From positions 86,640-150,639 of the forward strand of contig NZ_VMYE01000008.1 of the NCBI RefSeq assembly GCF_007655255.1: a stretch of 64,000 nucleotides of DNA. The letters run 5' to 3'. The notes under the pieces are model-generated. The model worked only from the letters and a program-made list of their open reading frames with translations, did no database searches and had not been told where the DNA came from. A program made the position numbers and the translations under genes. Source of the stretch: Extensimonas perlucida (GTDB lineage: Bacteria; Pseudomonadota; Gammaproteobacteria; Burkholderiales; Burkholderiaceae_C). Positions 52,734 to 62,982 of this stretch are shown in pieces. Numbering within the stretch: position 1 is the first letter of the stretch; each line of letters begins with the position of its first letter.

Positions 52734-55688
52734 TCACAAGGTGCGGGCGATTTCCTTGATTTCAAAGAATTCGAGCTGGTCGCCCTCTTTGATGTCGTTG
52801 TAGTTCTTGAGCTTGATACCGCACTCGAAGCCTTCCTTGACCTCGCGCACGTCGTCCTTCATGCGCTTGAGCGACTCGAGCTCGCCCGTGTAGATGACCA
52901 CGTTGTCGCGCAGCAGGCGGAAGCGCGCATCGCGCCGCACCACGCCGCTCGTGACGTAGCAGCCCGCCACCGTGCCGATCTTGGAGGCCACGAACACGGT
53001 GCGGATCTCCGCCGTACCTATGACTTCCTCTCTCTGCTCGGGCGCGAGCATGCCCGACATGGCCGCCTTCAGGTCATCCACGGCGTCGTAGATGATGTTG
53101 TAGTAGCGGATGTCCACGTCGTTGCTCTCGGCAAGCTTGCGTGCATTCGCGTCGGCACGCACGTTGAAGCCGATCACCACGGCCTTGGACGCAATCGCAA
53201 GGTTGATGTCAGACTCGCTGATGCCGCCCACACCCGCGTACACGAGCTGCACCTTGACCTCGTCGGTCGAGAGCTTGAGCAGCGACTGCGCCAGCGCCTC
53301 CTGCGAGCCCTGCACGTCGGCCTTGAGGATGATGGGCAGGGTCTTGACCTCGCCCGCCGTCATCTCGGCAAACATGTTTTCGAGCTTCGCGGCCTGCTGC
53401 TTGGCGAGCTTGGTGTTGCGGAACTTGCCCGCACGGTAGGTGGCGATCTCGCGCGCACGGCGCTCGTCACTGAGCACCATGAACTCGTCGCCAGCCTGCG
53501 GCACCTCGGTCAAGCCCAGAATCTCGACCGGGATCGAGGGCCCGGCAGACTTCACCGCGCGGCCGTTTTCGTCGAGCATGGCGCGCACGCGGCCATAAGT
53601 CTGGCCGGCGAGCACCACGTCGCCCACCTTGAGCGTGCCCGACTGCACGAGCACCGTGGCCACGGGGCCGCGGCCCTTGTCGAGCTTGGCCTCGATCACC
53701 AGGCCCTTGGCCGACGCTTCGACCGGCGCCTTGAGCTCGAGCACCTCGGCCTGCAGCAGCACCTGTTCGAGCAGATCGTCTATACCCTGGCCGGTCTTGG
53801 CCGACACCGCCACGAAGGGCGAATCACCGCCGTACTCCTCGGGCACGACCTGTTCGGCGATGAGCTCCTGCTTGACGCGATCGGGGTTGGCGTCGGGCTT
53901 GTCGATCTTGTTCACCGCGACCACGATGGGCACGCCTGCAGCCTTGGCGTGCTTGACCGCCTCTTTCGTCTGCGGCATCACGCCGTCGTCGGCAGCCACG
54001 ACCAGGATCACGATGTCGGTGGCCTGCGCGCCGCGTGCGCGCATGGCCGTGAACGCCTCGTGGCCCGGCGTGTCGAGGAAGGTGATGGTGCCGCGCGGCG
54101 TCTCCACGTGGTAGGCACCGATGTGCTGCGTGATACCGCCAGCCTCGCCCGCGGCCACCTTGGCGCGGCGGATGTAGTCCAGCAGCGAAGTCTTGCCGTG
54201 GTCCACGTGGCCCATCACGGTCACCACGGGCGGGCGCGGCAGCGCCGGCGCGCTGGCGTGCGCGGCATCTTCTTCGGCGAAAGCCTCGGGATCGTCGAGC
54301 GCGGCCACCACGGCCTTGTGGCCCAGCTCCTCGACCGCGATCATGGCCGTGTCCTGATCCAGCGGCTGGTTGATGGTGACCATCTGCCCCATCTTCATGA
54401 GCACCTTGATCACTTCCGACGCCTTGACCGACATCTTGTGCGCGAGCTCGGCCACGGTGATGGTCTCGGGCACATGCACCTCGAGCACGCGTGCCTCGGC
54501 GGGCGCGGCATGCAAGTCCTCACGCTGATCGCGATGGCCCCTGTCATTGCCGCGACGGCCCTTGGGGCCGGCGCGCCAGGCGCCGCGCCCCGCGCCAGCA
54601 CCCGTGTCGCCGCGCGTCTTGATTTCTTTTTTCTTGGCCGCGTCGCCCGCCCAGCTCGAGGACAACTTGGCCGACTTGACCTCTTTGCTACCGCCGGGCG
54701 CCGCAGGCGCCGCCGTGCGCGCACCGCCGCCGCCAGCACCAGCGCCAGCCTGCGCAGCCGGCTTGTGCAAAGTGCCTTTTTTGGCGTCGCCCGTAGGCTT
54801 GGCCGCGGGTTTGGGTTCTTCTTTCTTCTCTTCCTTCTTGGCCACCATCACGGACTTGCGTGGCGTGGCCAGCATGGAGCGAATGGCTGCCGCCTCGGCC
54901 TCGGCCTTGCGGCGGCGCGCATCGAGGTCGGCAGCACGCGCGGCCTCCTCGGCGGCACGGCTCTTGGATTCGGCCTCGGCCTGTTCGCGCTCGGCCTGCT
55001 GCCGCGCCGCACGCGCCGTGGCCTCGTCGGCCTGGGTGCGCGCAACCTCCTGCTGGGCCGCAGTGGCCTTGGCTTTCTTGTCGGCCTCTTGCGCAGCGTA
55101 GGCGGCAGCGCGTTCTTCGGCTTCACGCTCGCGGCGTTCCCGCTCTTCACGCTCGCGCTGCTCGCGCGCTTCACGCTCGAGGCGCTGCTGCGCGAGCTCT
55201 TCTTCCTGGCGCCGGATCAGCTCGGCCTGCTGGCGCACCTCTTCCTCGCGGCGCGCCCATTCGAGCTCCTGACCCTCCTGCACCGCAGGCTCGGCAGACT
55301 CCTGCTCCATATCGGCCCGGGCATGCGCGCCGGCCAGCGCCGGTGCGCCCATTTCGGCCGTCGTCTCGGCCGTCGCCTCGGCCATGTCCTCGCGCTTGAC
55401 GAAGGTGCGCTTCTTGCGCACTTCGACCTGGATGGTGCGCGCCTTGCCGCTCGCGTCGGCCTGCTTGATCTCGGTGGTGGATTTTTTCACCAGGGTGATC
55501 TTCTTGCGGTCGCCCGAGGCCGTGCCATGGCTGGCCTGCAGGTAGGCGAGCAGCCTTTGCTTGTCCGCCTCGGTAAGCCGGTCGGTGGCGCTGGCCTTGG
55601 CCACGCCTGCGGCACGCAACTGGTCGAGCAGGATGGCTGGGGATTTTTTGAGTTCGTTCGCGAACTCGGCAACAGTGTTACTGGACAT
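52734..55688 (-). CDS. infB: Translation initiation factor IF-2
   Basis: 984 residues. The N-terminal subdomain ([25 protein letters not shown] start) is followed by a long Ala/Glu/Arg-rich coiled region at about 120-260 and a Gly/Ala linker. The G domain has [31 protein letters not shown] and [11 protein letters not shown]-terminal C1/C2 domains bind fMet-tRNA. Start ATG 55688. It is 24 bases downstream of nusA in the operon. Confidence 0.97.
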   Translation of the reverse strand: MSSNTVAEFANELKKSPAILLDQLRAAGVAKASATDRLTEADKQRLLAYLQASHGTASGDRKKITLVKKSTTEIKQADASGKARTIQVEVRKKRTFVKREDMAEATAETTAEMGAPALAGAHARADMEQESAEPAVQEGQELEWARREEEVRQQAELIRRQEEELAQQRLEREAREQREREERERREREAEERAAAYAAQEADKKAKATAAQQEVARTQADEATARAARQQAEREQAEAESKSRAAEEAARAADLDARRRKAEAEAAAIRSMLATPRKSVMVAKKEEKKEEPKPAAKPTGDAKKGTLHKPAAQAGAGAGGGGARTAAPAAPGGSKEVKSAKLSSSWAGDAAKKKEIKTRGDTGAGAGRGAWRAGPKGRRGNDRGHRDQREDLHAAPAEARVLEVHVPETITVAELAHKMSVKASEVIKVLMKMGQMVTINQPLDQDTAMIAVEELGHKAVVAALDDPEAFAEEDAAHASAPALPRPPVVTVMGHVDHGKTSLLDYIRRAKVAAGEAGGITQHIGAYHVETPRGTITFLDTPGHEAFTAMRARGAQATDIVILVVAADDGVMPQTKEAVKHAKAAGVPIVVAVNKIDKPDANPDRVKQELIAEQVVPEEYGGDSPFVAVSAKTGQGIDDLLEQVLLQAEVLELKAPVEASAKGLVIEAKLDKGRGPVATVLVQSGTLKVGDVVLAGQTYGRVRAMLDENGRAVKSAGPSIPVEILGLTEVPQAGDEFMVLSDERRAREIATYRAGKFRNTKLAKQQAAKLENMFAEMTAGEVKTLPIILKADVQGSQEALAQSLLKLSTDEVKVQLVYAGVGGISESDINLAIASKAVVIGFNVRADANARKLAESNDVDIRYYNIIYDAVDDLKAAMSGMLAPEQREEVIGTAEIRTVFVASKIGTVAGCYVTSGVVRRDARFRLLRDNVVIYTGELESLKRMKDDVREVKEGFECGIKLKNYNDIKEGDQLEFFEIKEIARTL

Positions 55689-55712
55689 AAATGCTTCGTG
55701 CCTCCCGGACCC

Positions 55713-57197
55713 TCATTGCTGGCCCGCAAACCAGTGTTCGCGTGCTTTCATAATCAAGGCCTTGGCCTCTTCCTCGGACTGGCCGGTGATGGCCGTGAGT
55801 TCATCGACGGCCAGGTCGGCCAGGTCGTCGCGCGTATGCACGCCGTGCTCTGCCAACTTGGCGATCAACTCGGGCGTGAGACCGTCGAGGTCGCGCAAGT
55901 CCTGCGACAAGTCCTCCACCCCTTCTTCGCGCGCGATCTCCATCGTCAGCAGCGCGTCCTTGGCCCGCGCGCGCAGCTCATTGACCGTGTCTTCGTCCAG
56001 GGACTCTATCGCCAGCATCTCCTGCAGCGGCACATAGGCCACTTCTTCGAGGCTGGAAAAGCCCTCGGCGACCAGGATGTCGGCGATTTCCTCATCGACG
56101 TCGAGCTTTTCCATGAACAGCTTGCGCAGCGCCGCGGTTTCCTCGGCCTGCTTCTGCGCCGATTCGGCCGCGTCCATGATGTTGATCTTCCAGCCCGTGA
56201 GCTCAGAGGCCAGACGCACGTTCTGGCCGCCGCGGCCGATCGCGATGGCGAGGTTTTCCTCGTCCACCACCACGTCCATCGCATGCTTTTCCTCATCGAC
56301 CACGATGGACTGCACGTTCGCTGGCGCGAGCGCGCCGATCACGAACTGCGCCGGGTCTTCCGACCACAGCACGATGTCCACACGCTCGCCCGCGAGCTCG
56401 TTGCTCACGGCGTTCACGCGCGAGCCGCGCACGCCCACGCAGGTGCCTATAGGGTCTATGCGCTTGTCGTGGCTCAGCACTGCGATCTTCGCGCGGCTGC
56501 CGGGGTCGCGCGCGCAGCTCTTGATCTCGAGCAGGCCCTGCTCGATCTCGGGCACTTCCTGGCGAAAGAGCTCGATCATGAACTCGGGCGCAGCGCGCGA
56601 GAGGATGATGGGCGCGCCGCGCAGCGTCGGATCGACTTCGAGAATGATCGCGCGCACCCGGTCGCCTATGCGCAGGTTTTCCTTGGGGATCATCTCGCTG
56701 CGCTTGAGGCGCCCCTCCACGCGGCCGCTTTCGATGATCAGGTCGCCCTTGTCCATGCGCTTGACGGTGCCGCCGAAGATTTTTTCGCCGCGGCTCATGA
56801 AGTCGCTGAGCAGCATCTCACGCTCCGCGTCGCGAATTTTCTGCAGGATCACCTGCTTGGCCGCCATCGCGCCTATGCGTCCGATCGGCACCGACTCGAC
56901 GGGCTCTTCGATGTATTCGCCCACCTCGATGCCGGGCACACGCTCGCGCGCATCCATGAGCAGCTCTTCGGCGTCGGGATTTTGCAGGCCGGCCTCATCG
57001 GGCACGACCAGCCAGCGGCGGAAAGTCTCGTAGTCGCCGGTGTCACGATCGACCGCCACGCGAATGTCCACCTCGCCCTTATAGAGCTTCTTCGTGGCCT
57101 GCGCGAGTGCCGCCTCGACGGCAGCCAGTACCACGTCGCGCTCCACGTTCTTCTCGCGCGAGATGGCATCGATCAACATCAACAATTCGCGATTCAT
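55713..57197 (-). CDS. nusA: Transcription termination/antitermination factor NusA
   Basis: 494 residues. The N-terminal RNA-polymerase-binding domain starts [17 protein letters not shown]. An S1 domain lies at about 135-200, KH domains at about 200-345 ([24 protein letters not shown], then [16 protein letters not shown]), and C-terminal acidic repeats end in the HhH-like [17 protein letters not shown] region. ATG 57197 gives the canonical N-terminus. NusA is known to autoregulate its operon, which fits the terminator found in the rimP leader. Confidence 0.97.
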   Translation of the reverse strand: MNRELLMLIDAISREKNVERDVVLAAVEAALAQATKKLYKGEVDIRVAVDRDTGDYETFRRWLVVPDEAGLQNPDAEELLMDARERVPGIEVGEYIEEPVESVPIGRIGAMAAKQVILQKIRDAEREMLLSDFMSRGEKIFGGTVKRMDKGDLIIESGRVEGRLKRSEMIPKENLRIGDRVRAIILEVDPTLRGAPIILSRAAPEFMIELFRQEVPEIEQGLLEIKSCARDPGSRAKIAVLSHDKRIDPIGTCVGVRGSRVNAVSNELAGERVDIVLWSEDPAQFVIGALAPANVQSIVVDEEKHAMDVVVDEENLAIAIGRGGQNVRLASELTGWKINIMDAAESAQKQAEETAALRKLFMEKLDVDEEIADILVAEGFSSLEEVAYVPLQEMLAIESLDEDTVNELRARAKDALLTMEIAREEGVEDLSQDLRDLDGLTPELIAKLAEHGVHTRDDLADLAVDELTAITGQSEEEAKALIMKAREHWFAGQQ

Positions 57198-57261
57198 GCG
57201 ACAACTCTCCTGTAATCCAATCCTTGTGCCCACGACCCGTGCGTGCGGCCCATGCAAGCGC

Positions 57262-57858
57262 TCAAGCAGCGCGCCCCTTGAAGTCCACGATGGGCGCGAG
57301 CCGCGCATCGCGCAGCTCGTCGAGCGTGAAGCCCAGCACCTGCACGGGCGCGGGCGCACGCTTTTTGCCCACCCTCTGCCCAGGCTTGGGCGCGGGCGCA
57401 TCGCTCCAGACGATCTGCCAGCCGCCCGAAGCAGCGCGCTCCAGCGTGCCACGAAACTTCTTGCGCAGCGCATGCACCTGCCCCGCAGCAGCGCCACCTA
57501 TGGGCGCCTTGAGGGTGATGTCTATCACCGCCCCCGTGAAGCGCATGAAATCCTGTTCGTGGCGCAGCGGCCGGTCTATGCCCGGCGAAGACACCTCTAG
57601 GCGCTTGTAATCGACCCCCTCGACCTCGAGGGCGAACTGCAGCTGGCGCGTGACCTTCTCGCAATCTTCCACCGTCACGAAGCGCTCTGCCGTCCCGGCG
57701 GCTGCGGCGCGCACTTCCGGTTGCAACTCCGCCACCTCTGGCGGCAGCCAGGGCATATCGATGGTGACGCGCAGCAAGCCCCCCGCGGAGCGTTCGACCT
57801 CCACCAGGTCGTAACCCAGCCCGCGCACCACTTGTTCGACGACTTGCTGCAATGCCAC
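57262..57858 (-). CDS. rimP: Ribosome maturation factor RimP
   Basis: 198 residues from GTG 57858, the only start that gives the family N-terminus ([20 protein letters not shown]). [35 protein letters not shown] and [15 protein letters not shown] are diagnostic. Acts in 30S assembly. It is the first gene of the nusA operon; about 185 bases of leader lie between the predicted start point and the GTG. Confidence 0.95.
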   Translation of the reverse strand: MALQQVVEQVVRGLGYDLVEVERSAGGLLRVTIDMPWLPPEVAELQPEVRAAAAGTAERFVTVEDCEKVTRQLQFALEVEGVDYKRLEVSSPGIDRPLRHEQDFMRFTGAVIDITLKAPIGGAAAGQVHALRKKFRGTLERAASGGWQIVWSDAPAPKPGQRVGKKRAPAPVQVLGFTLDELRDARLAPIVDFKGRAA

Positions 57859-58002
57859 GAAAATCCGTTCTCTGTGCCGAAAAACAAAAAAACCCGACAA
57901 CCCCTGAAACCCTGCTTGGCAAACAGGTCCCTGAGGCTTCGAGCTCCACAAAAACGACCGCTTGAGATTTACCGCCCCAAATGACCGACTTGGCGATCGA
58001 CC

Positions 58003-58031
58003 AAAAAAAACGGGCGGATGGCACCCGCCCG
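58003..58031 (-). terminator. Intrinsic terminator in the rimP-nusA leader (attenuator candidate)
   Basis: Minus-strand stem CGGGCGG/CCGCCCG with a 7-base loop, followed by eight T. It lies about 40 bases after the predicted transcription start and 145 bases before rimP. No gene lies between promoter and terminator. An outer CGACC/GGTCG pair flanks it and might form an alternative structure. Confidence 0.82.
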
Positions 58032-58049
58032 ATCGGTCGTGAGCCCTCG

Positions 58050-58078
58050 ATTCTAACGGCCAGCGCCCACTCTTGCAA
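58050..58078 (-). promoter_or_regulatory. Sigma70-type promoter of the rimP-nusA-infB operon
   Basis: Minus strand TTGCAA (58078-58073), a 17-base spacer, and TAGAAT (58055-58050). Predicted transcription start is near 58043. It is the best promoter match I noticed in the window and lies just upstream of the leader terminator. Confidence 0.78.
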
Positions 58079-58139
58079 GCGCCTCGAAAGCAAAAAAGAA
58101 GCCAAGTGCATGCAAGGCGCAAGATGGAACAATGCGCGC

Positions 58140-59117
58140 ATGTCCATTTTTCCCGCTCCGGACCCACTCGAGCCGCAAGCCGCGCGCGCCGCAACCCGCG
58201 CTCCTTGGTGGGGGCCTGCGCGCCCGTCTTTTCTGCTGCTCACGCTCGCCTGCATGGCATGGGCCGTGGCCTGCTGCGGCTGGCTGGCGCGCCAGCATGG
58301 ACAGGTGCTGGACTGGGCCGCCGCGGCACTCGCCACCCTGGGCGCGCTCGCGGCGCACCTGGGCAGCAATGCGCTCAACGAATATGCAGACTTCCGCTCG
58401 GGCCTGGACGCACAGACGCAGCGCACGCCCTTCAGTGGCGGCAGCGGCGTGCTGCCCGCGCGCCCCGCACTGGCCAACGTGGCGCTGGGCATGGGCGTGG
58501 CAGGTCTGGCACTGAGTGCGACCACGGGTGTGTATTTTCTTTGGCGGCATGCCGCCGCCTGGCCCGTTTTGCTGCCGCCGGGGCTGGCCGGGCTGGTGCT
58601 GGCCGCCGCCTATACCCCCTGGGTCACACGCCACCCGTGGCTGTGCCTGAACGCGCCGGGGCTGGGTTTCGGCCCTTTGATGGCGCTGGGCACGGCGGCC
58701 GTGCTGCTCGGCGGCCTCACGGCACAGTCCGCCGCCACCATGGGCCTTGCGGCATTGCTGCCCTTCGGCCTGGCGAACGCCTTGCTGCTGCTCAACCAGT
58801 ATCCCGACGTCGAGGCCGACCGCCGCGCTGGCCGGCGCACCCTGCCTATGGTGCTGGGCAAGGAGCGCGCCTGGCCCGTGCTGGCAGCGCAATATCTGCT
58901 GGCTTACGGCGCTTTGCTGGCCACCGTGGTAGCCCGCGATGTACCCCATTCGGCCTTGCTGGGGCTGCTCACTTTTCCCCTGGCGGTAAAAACCGTGCAC
59001 TGCGCGGCCCGCCATGCCAACGACACCCCGGCACTGCTGCCCGCCATGCGCTGGAATGTGCTCGTCAGCCTGGCGACACCCGTCCTCGCCGCCGCCGGGG
59101 TGGTTGGGGGCGCCTGA
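58140..59117 (+). CDS. UbiA-family prenyltransferase, MenA-like
   Basis: 325 residues with about eight or nine hydrophobic helices. The first Asp-rich motif is NEYADFRSGLDAQTQRTPFSGGSG and the second NQYPDVEADRRAGRRTL, both of the MenA/UbiA type that bind prenyl diphosphate through Mg. Its acceptor is unknown. ATG 58140 is chosen; ATG 58110 would add ten non-homologous residues. The predicted rimP promoter lies just upstream on the other strand. Confidence 0.88.
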   Translation: MSIFPAPDPLEPQAARAATRAPWWGPARPSFLLLTLACMAWAVACCGWLARQHGQVLDWAAAALATLGALAAHLGSNALNEYADFRSGLDAQTQRTPFSGGSGVLPARPALANVALGMGVAGLALSATTGVYFLWRHAAAWPVLLPPGLAGLVLAAAYTPWVTRHPWLCLNAPGLGFGPLMALGTAAVLLGGLTAQSAATMGLAALLPFGLANALLLLNQYPDVEADRRAGRRTLPMVLGKERAWPVLAAQYLLAYGALLATVVARDVPHSALLGLLTFPLAVKTVHCAARHANDTPALLPAMRWNVLVSLATPVLAAAGVVGGA

Positions 59118-59175
59118 GCATGCCGCAACATCTCGCCGTCCAGCAACAACCGCCCGCCACAGTCCCAAGACACTT

Positions 59176-59631
59176 TCAGGCGCTACGGCGCTCCAGCACC
59201 TGCGCCACACCCTGGTTGGCGAGCGCATCGGCGCGCTCGTTGCCCGGGTGGCCCGAGTGTCCGCGCACCCAGCGCCACTCAATGCGGTGCCCACGCTCGC
59301 GCACGAGTGCATCGAGCTGCTGCCACAGGTCCACGTTCTTCACCGGCTGCCCGGAAGCGGTGCGCCAGCCTTTGGCCTTCCAGCCCGCGAGCCACTCGGT
59401 GATGCCCTTGCGCACATACTGGCTGTCGAGGTGCAGCGTCACGGCGCACGGGCGCTTGAGCGCCGCCAGCGCCTCGATCACGGCGCGCAGTTCCATGCGG
59501 TTGTTGGTGGTACTCGGCTCCCCGCCGAACAGTTCCTTCTCGTGGCTGCCCGAGCGCAGCCACACGCCCCAGCCCCCCGGGCCTGGGTTACCCTTGCAGG
59601 CGCCATCGGTATAAATCTCTACGTGGTTCAA
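59176..59631 (-). CDS. rnhA: Ribonuclease HI
   Basis: 151 residues from TTG 59631, preceded by AGGAAAAGCA. Active-site residues are in [37 protein letters not shown] and [15 protein letters not shown] (D-E-D-D). Degrades RNA in RNA/DNA hybrids. The start lies within the stop of the upstream methyltransferase gene. Confidence 0.96.
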   Translation of the reverse strand: MNHVEIYTDGACKGNPGPGGWGVWLRSGSHEKELFGGEPSTTNNRMELRAVIEALAALKRPCAVTLHLDSQYVRKGITEWLAGWKAKGWRTASGQPVKNVDLWQQLDALVRERGHRIEWRWVRGHSGHPGNERADALANQGVAQVLERRSA

Positions 59632-60539
59632 TGCTTTTCCTCGTTCACCGCATGGGCCCCATGCACCTCATCGCCCAGGAGCCTGTCGGACTTTGGGCGT
59701 CGAAAGCGAGAATGCGCCGCAGCCGGCGATTCCAAAGTCCGACAGGCTCCTAGCCCCGCGTTCGCCACGCGCAGCCGCGCCACCGGAATGGACGCCGCGG
59801 CCCGCTGGCGCGCGGCGCGCCACGTGGGTTCGAGCAGGCGCATGCCATGCACCCGCTTGACGGCCACGACGAAATACACGGCGCCCAGCACGGGCCAGGC
59901 GCGCGCCCCAAGTTCGTCCATCCAGGCGAAGCGCTCGAGCCACTGGCTGCCACGCACGGCAGGCCGGTAGCAGCCGAATTGCGCCGATTCGACCTCGAAG
60001 CTCAGCAGCCGCAGCCAGTCGCGCAGGCGCCGGTAGGCGATGAATTCCGCCACGCCGGGCACGAAGCGCCCGCCCCAGCCCATGCGCTCCCACCAGCACG
60101 AACGCAACTGGCGCAGCCCCCACAGGCTCAGCGTATGCAGGCCGCTGATGACCACGCGCCCCTCGGGCACGAGCACGCGCTCGACCTCGCGCAGCGCCAC
60201 ATGCGGGTCCGTGCTGCGCTCGAGCGTGTGCGGCAGCAGCACGAGGTCCAGGCTTTGCGCGGCGAAAGGCAGGGCTGCCGGATCGGCGAGCAACGCCGGC
60301 CGCGTGCCGGACAGATGCCGCTCGACCGCTGTTGCCACACCCTCTTGCCCCAGCGCCAGCCAACGGTGCGGCATGCGGTTGCAGCGCAACCCGTCGAGCT
60401 GCGCCAGCCCCAGCTGCAGGCTGTGGTAGCCGAACACATCGGCCACGGCGGCATCGAAGCGCTGCTGCTCCCAGGCCAGCAGGTAGCGGCCGGCAGCGCC
60501 GTCGAACCAGTCAAGGCCGCTGGAATCTAGCGCATCCAT
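59628..60539 (-). CDS. Class I SAM-dependent methyltransferase with a repeat-derived C-terminus
   Basis: 303 residues. Methyltransf_11-like: [12 protein letters not shown] near the SAM region, [25 protein letters not shown], and [18 protein letters not shown]. It matches the YafS-like gene that lies between gloB and rnhA in many proteobacteria. The last 40 residues after [11 protein letters not shown] are encoded by and beyond a 75-bp inverted-repeat element, still in frame, so the tail is probably acquired. It is divergent from gloB with 75 bases between starts. Confidence 0.88.
   Translation of the reverse strand: MDALDSSGLDWFDGAAGRYLLAWEQQRFDAAVADVFGYHSLQLGLAQLDGLRCNRMPHRWLALGQEGVATAVERHLSGTRPALLADPAALPFAAQSLDLVLLPHTLERSTDPHVALREVERVLVPEGRVVISGLHTLSLWGLRQLRSCWWERMGWGGRFVPGVAEFIAYRRLRDWLRLLSFEVESAQFGCYRPAVRGSQWLERFAWMDELGARAWPVLGAVYFVVAVKRVHGMRLLEPTWRAARQRAAASIPVARLRVANAGLGACRTLESPAAAHSRFRRPKSDRLLGDEVHGAHAVNEEKH
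59677..59751. repeat. 75-bp palindromic repeat element with 20-bp perfect arms
   Basis: AGGAGCCTGTCGGACTTTGG (59677-59696) and its exact complement (59732-59751) flank a 35-base centre that itself contains a small hairpin. No coding capacity of its own. It lies in the 3' end of the methyltransferase gene and is read through in frame. It resembles a REP or miniature IS remnant. Confidence 0.85.
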
Positions 60540-60614
60540 GCAGGTGCCGCCCGAAAAACCCCTGGCCGCACGCCGGGCACTCGCGCCGCCACGGTTTTTA
60601 TAATCTCCAGGACC

Positions 60615-61394
60615 ATGAAACTGATTCCTCTACCCGCTTTTAGCGACAACTATCTGTGGTTGCTCCACGACGCTGCGGGCCAGGCCCTGGTCGTGGACCC
60701 GGGCGATGCGACGCCTGTTTTCGATGCACTGCAGCGCCTGGGCCTGCAATTGCGCGCGATTTTAGTCACGCACCACCATCCCGACCACGTCGGCGGCGTG
60801 GCCGCCCTGCGCGACGCCACCGGGGCGCCGGTTTATGGCCCCGCGCGCGAAACCATCCCTGAGCCGCTCGTGCGCCTGCAGCAAGGCGAAGCGTTCGAAA
60901 TGCTCGGCCTGCGCTTTGCGGTGCTCGACGTGCCCGGCCACACGGCAGGCCATATCGCGTTTTTTGCGCCCGAGGCCGAGGGCGGGCCGCTGCTGTTTTG
61001 CGGCGACACCTTGTTTTCCGGCGGCTGCGGGCGGCTGTTCGAGGGCACGCCCGCGCAAATGCTTGCCTCGCTCGACCAGCTTGCGGCGCTGCCCGGCGCC
61101 ACGCGCGTGTGCTGCGCCCATGAATACACGCTCTCGAACCTCAAATTCGCGCGCGCCGTGGAGCCCGACAACCAGGCCCTGCGCGACTACCAGCAGCGCT
61201 GCGAAGCCCTGCGTGCCGAGGGCTTTCCCACCTTGCCTTCGACCATCGCGCTCGAGCGCGCCATCAACCCGTTCTTGCGCACACGCGAAGCGGCTGTAGC
61301 AGCCGCCGCCCAGCGCCACGACCCTGCCGTGAACCCTGCCGACCCTGTTGCCGTGCTGGCCGCACTGCGCGCATGGAAAAACGGCTTTCAATGA
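60615..61394 (+). CDS. gloB: Hydroxyacylglutathione hydrolase (glyoxalase II)
   Basis: 259 residues. Metallo-beta-lactamase motif THHHPDHVGG, then VLDVPGHTAGHIAFF, LFCGDTLFSGGCGRLFEGT and CAHEYTLSNLKFA. Hydrolyses S-lactoylglutathione to lactate and glutathione. Its stop overlaps the mltD start by 4 bases. Confidence 0.96.
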   Translation: MKLIPLPAFSDNYLWLLHDAAGQALVVDPGDATPVFDALQRLGLQLRAILVTHHHPDHVGGVAALRDATGAPVYGPARETIPEPLVRLQQGEAFEMLGLRFAVLDVPGHTAGHIAFFAPEAEGGPLLFCGDTLFSGGCGRLFEGTPAQMLASLDQLAALPGATRVCCAHEYTLSNLKFARAVEPDNQALRDYQQRCEALRAEGFPTLPSTIALERAINPFLRTREAAVAAAAQRHDPAVNPADPVAVLAALRAWKNGFQ

Positions 61395-62950
61395 GCTGCC
61401 TGCGCTGGGTTTTGCTCGCCGGCCTGCTGTGGCTTGCCGGGTGCGCGACGACGAATGCCCCGGGCGATCCTGCCGCCGACAGCGCAGGCGCGCCCGCGCC
61501 CCAGACGACACGGCCCAGCGGCGCTGCGCAATTCCCTAGCGGCTCGCTGCGCCCCATCACGCCCGCCGAGGCCGCGCGCGGCGGCGTGGCCTCACTCACG
61601 GCACCCGCCGACCTGTGGGAGCGTATCCGGCGCGGCTTTGCCATGCCCGATCTGCAGGACGACCTGGTGCAGGACCGCATCGAGTGGTACAGCGCCCGCC
61701 CCGACTACCTGCAGCGCATGACGCTGCGCTCGAGCAAGTACCTGTTTTACATCGTCGAAGAACTCGAGCGCCGCGGCATGCCCACCGAACTCGCACTGCT
61801 GCCCTACGTGGAGAGCGCCTTCAACCCGCAGGCCGTCTCGAGCGCCAAAGCCGCCGGCATGTGGCAGTTCATGCCGGCCACGGGCACGAGCTTCGACCTT
61901 AAGCAAAACGCCTTTCGCGACGACCGGCGCGACGTGCTCGCCTCCACGCGCGCCGCGCTGGACTACCTGCAAAAGCTCTACGGCATGTTCGGCGACTGGC
62001 ACCTGGCGCTGGCCGCGTACAACTGGGGCGAAGGCAACGTGGCCCGCGCCATCGCGCGCAACCAGAAAGCGGGGCTGGGCATCAAATACAGCGACCTGAC
62101 CCTGCCCGCCGAAACGCGCATGTACGTGCCCAAGCTGCTCGCGGTGAAAAACATCGTGGCCAGCCCCGACAGCTTCCGCGCCGAGCTCGCGCCGATCGAC
62201 AACCACCCTTATTTCCAAACCGTGGAGATCAAGCGCGACATCGACGTGGCGCTGGTGGCCAAGCTCGCGGGCATCCGCGAGGAGGACTTCCGCGCGCTCA
62301 ACCCGTCGTTTCACCGCCCCACGATCTTCGCCGCCGGCACGCCGCGCATTTTGCTGCCCTGGGACAACGCGCGCGTGTTCGAGCGCAACCTCGAAGCCTA
62401 CGACCAGGGCGAATACGCGAGCTGGACGGTCTGGACCGCGCCTTCGACCATGAGCGTGGCCGAGGCGGCGCAGCGCGTGGGCATGAGCGAGAGCGACCTG
62501 CGCAGCGTCAACAACATCCCGCCGCGCATGCTCATCCGCACGGGCGCGGCACTGCTCGTGCCGCGCAGCGCCACGCGCAGCGACGACGTGCCTGAGCAGA
62601 TCGCCGACAACGGCCAGCTGCTGCTGACCCCCGAAGTCGTCACGCGCCGCACCGTCGTGGGCGCACGCAAGGGCGACACCGTGGCGCGCCTGGCGCAGCG
62701 CTACCGCCTCAGTGCTGCGCAGGTGGCGCAGTGGAACGACACCAAGGTCAACGCCGCCTTCAAGGCCGGTCAGAAAGTGGTGCTGTTCGTGCCCGTGCGC
62801 ATGGCAAGCGCCGGCGCGCCGAGCACCGCACGCCAAAGCGCGACGCGCAGCCCCGGCCCCGTGCGCAAACAGGCCGCTGCCACCAAACGCAGCACCAAAC
62901 CTGCTACAGCTGCCAGACCGCGCAAAACAGCCAAGGCTGCGCGCCGCTGA
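61391..62950 (+). CDS. mltD: Membrane-bound lytic murein transglycosylase D
   Basis: 519 residues. Lipoprotein signal with lipobox LAGC. The lytic transglycosylase domain has the catalytic Glu in LPYVESAFNP, then GMWQFMPATG and ALAAYNWGEGNV. Two LysM-type segments follow (SWTVWTAPSTMSVAEAAQ and TVVGARKGDTVARLAQRY). The Lys/Arg/Ala tail is low complexity. Acts on peptidoglycan from the inner face of the outer membrane. ATG 61391 overlaps the gloB stop. Confidence 0.94.
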   Translation: MSCLRWVLLAGLLWLAGCATTNAPGDPAADSAGAPAPQTTRPSGAAQFPSGSLRPITPAEAARGGVASLTAPADLWERIRRGFAMPDLQDDLVQDRIEWYSARPDYLQRMTLRSSKYLFYIVEELERRGMPTELALLPYVESAFNPQAVSSAKAAGMWQFMPATGTSFDLKQNAFRDDRRDVLASTRAALDYLQKLYGMFGDWHLALAAYNWGEGNVARAIARNQKAGLGIKYSDLTLPAETRMYVPKLLAVKNIVASPDSFRAELAPIDNHPYFQTVEIKRDIDVALVAKLAGIREEDFRALNPSFHRPTIFAAGTPRILLPWDNARVFERNLEAYDQGEYASWTVWTAPSTMSVAEAAQRVGMSESDLRSVNNIPPRMLIRTGAALLVPRSATRSDDVPEQIADNGQLLLTPEVVTRRTVVGARKGDTVARLAQRYRLSAAQVAQWNDTKVNAAFKAGQKVVLFVPVRMASAGAPSTARQSATRSPGPVRKQAAATKRSTKPATAARPRKTAKAARR

Positions 62951-62982
62951 CGCCCCATTCACTTCTTTGCTTTGCTGATTTC

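Noticed and set aside
52707..57215. 1502-codon plus-strand open frame opposite infB and nusA
   Set aside because: It is a high-GC antisense shadow: its product is His/Leu/Gly-rich, without domains, and exactly opposes two complete conserved genes.
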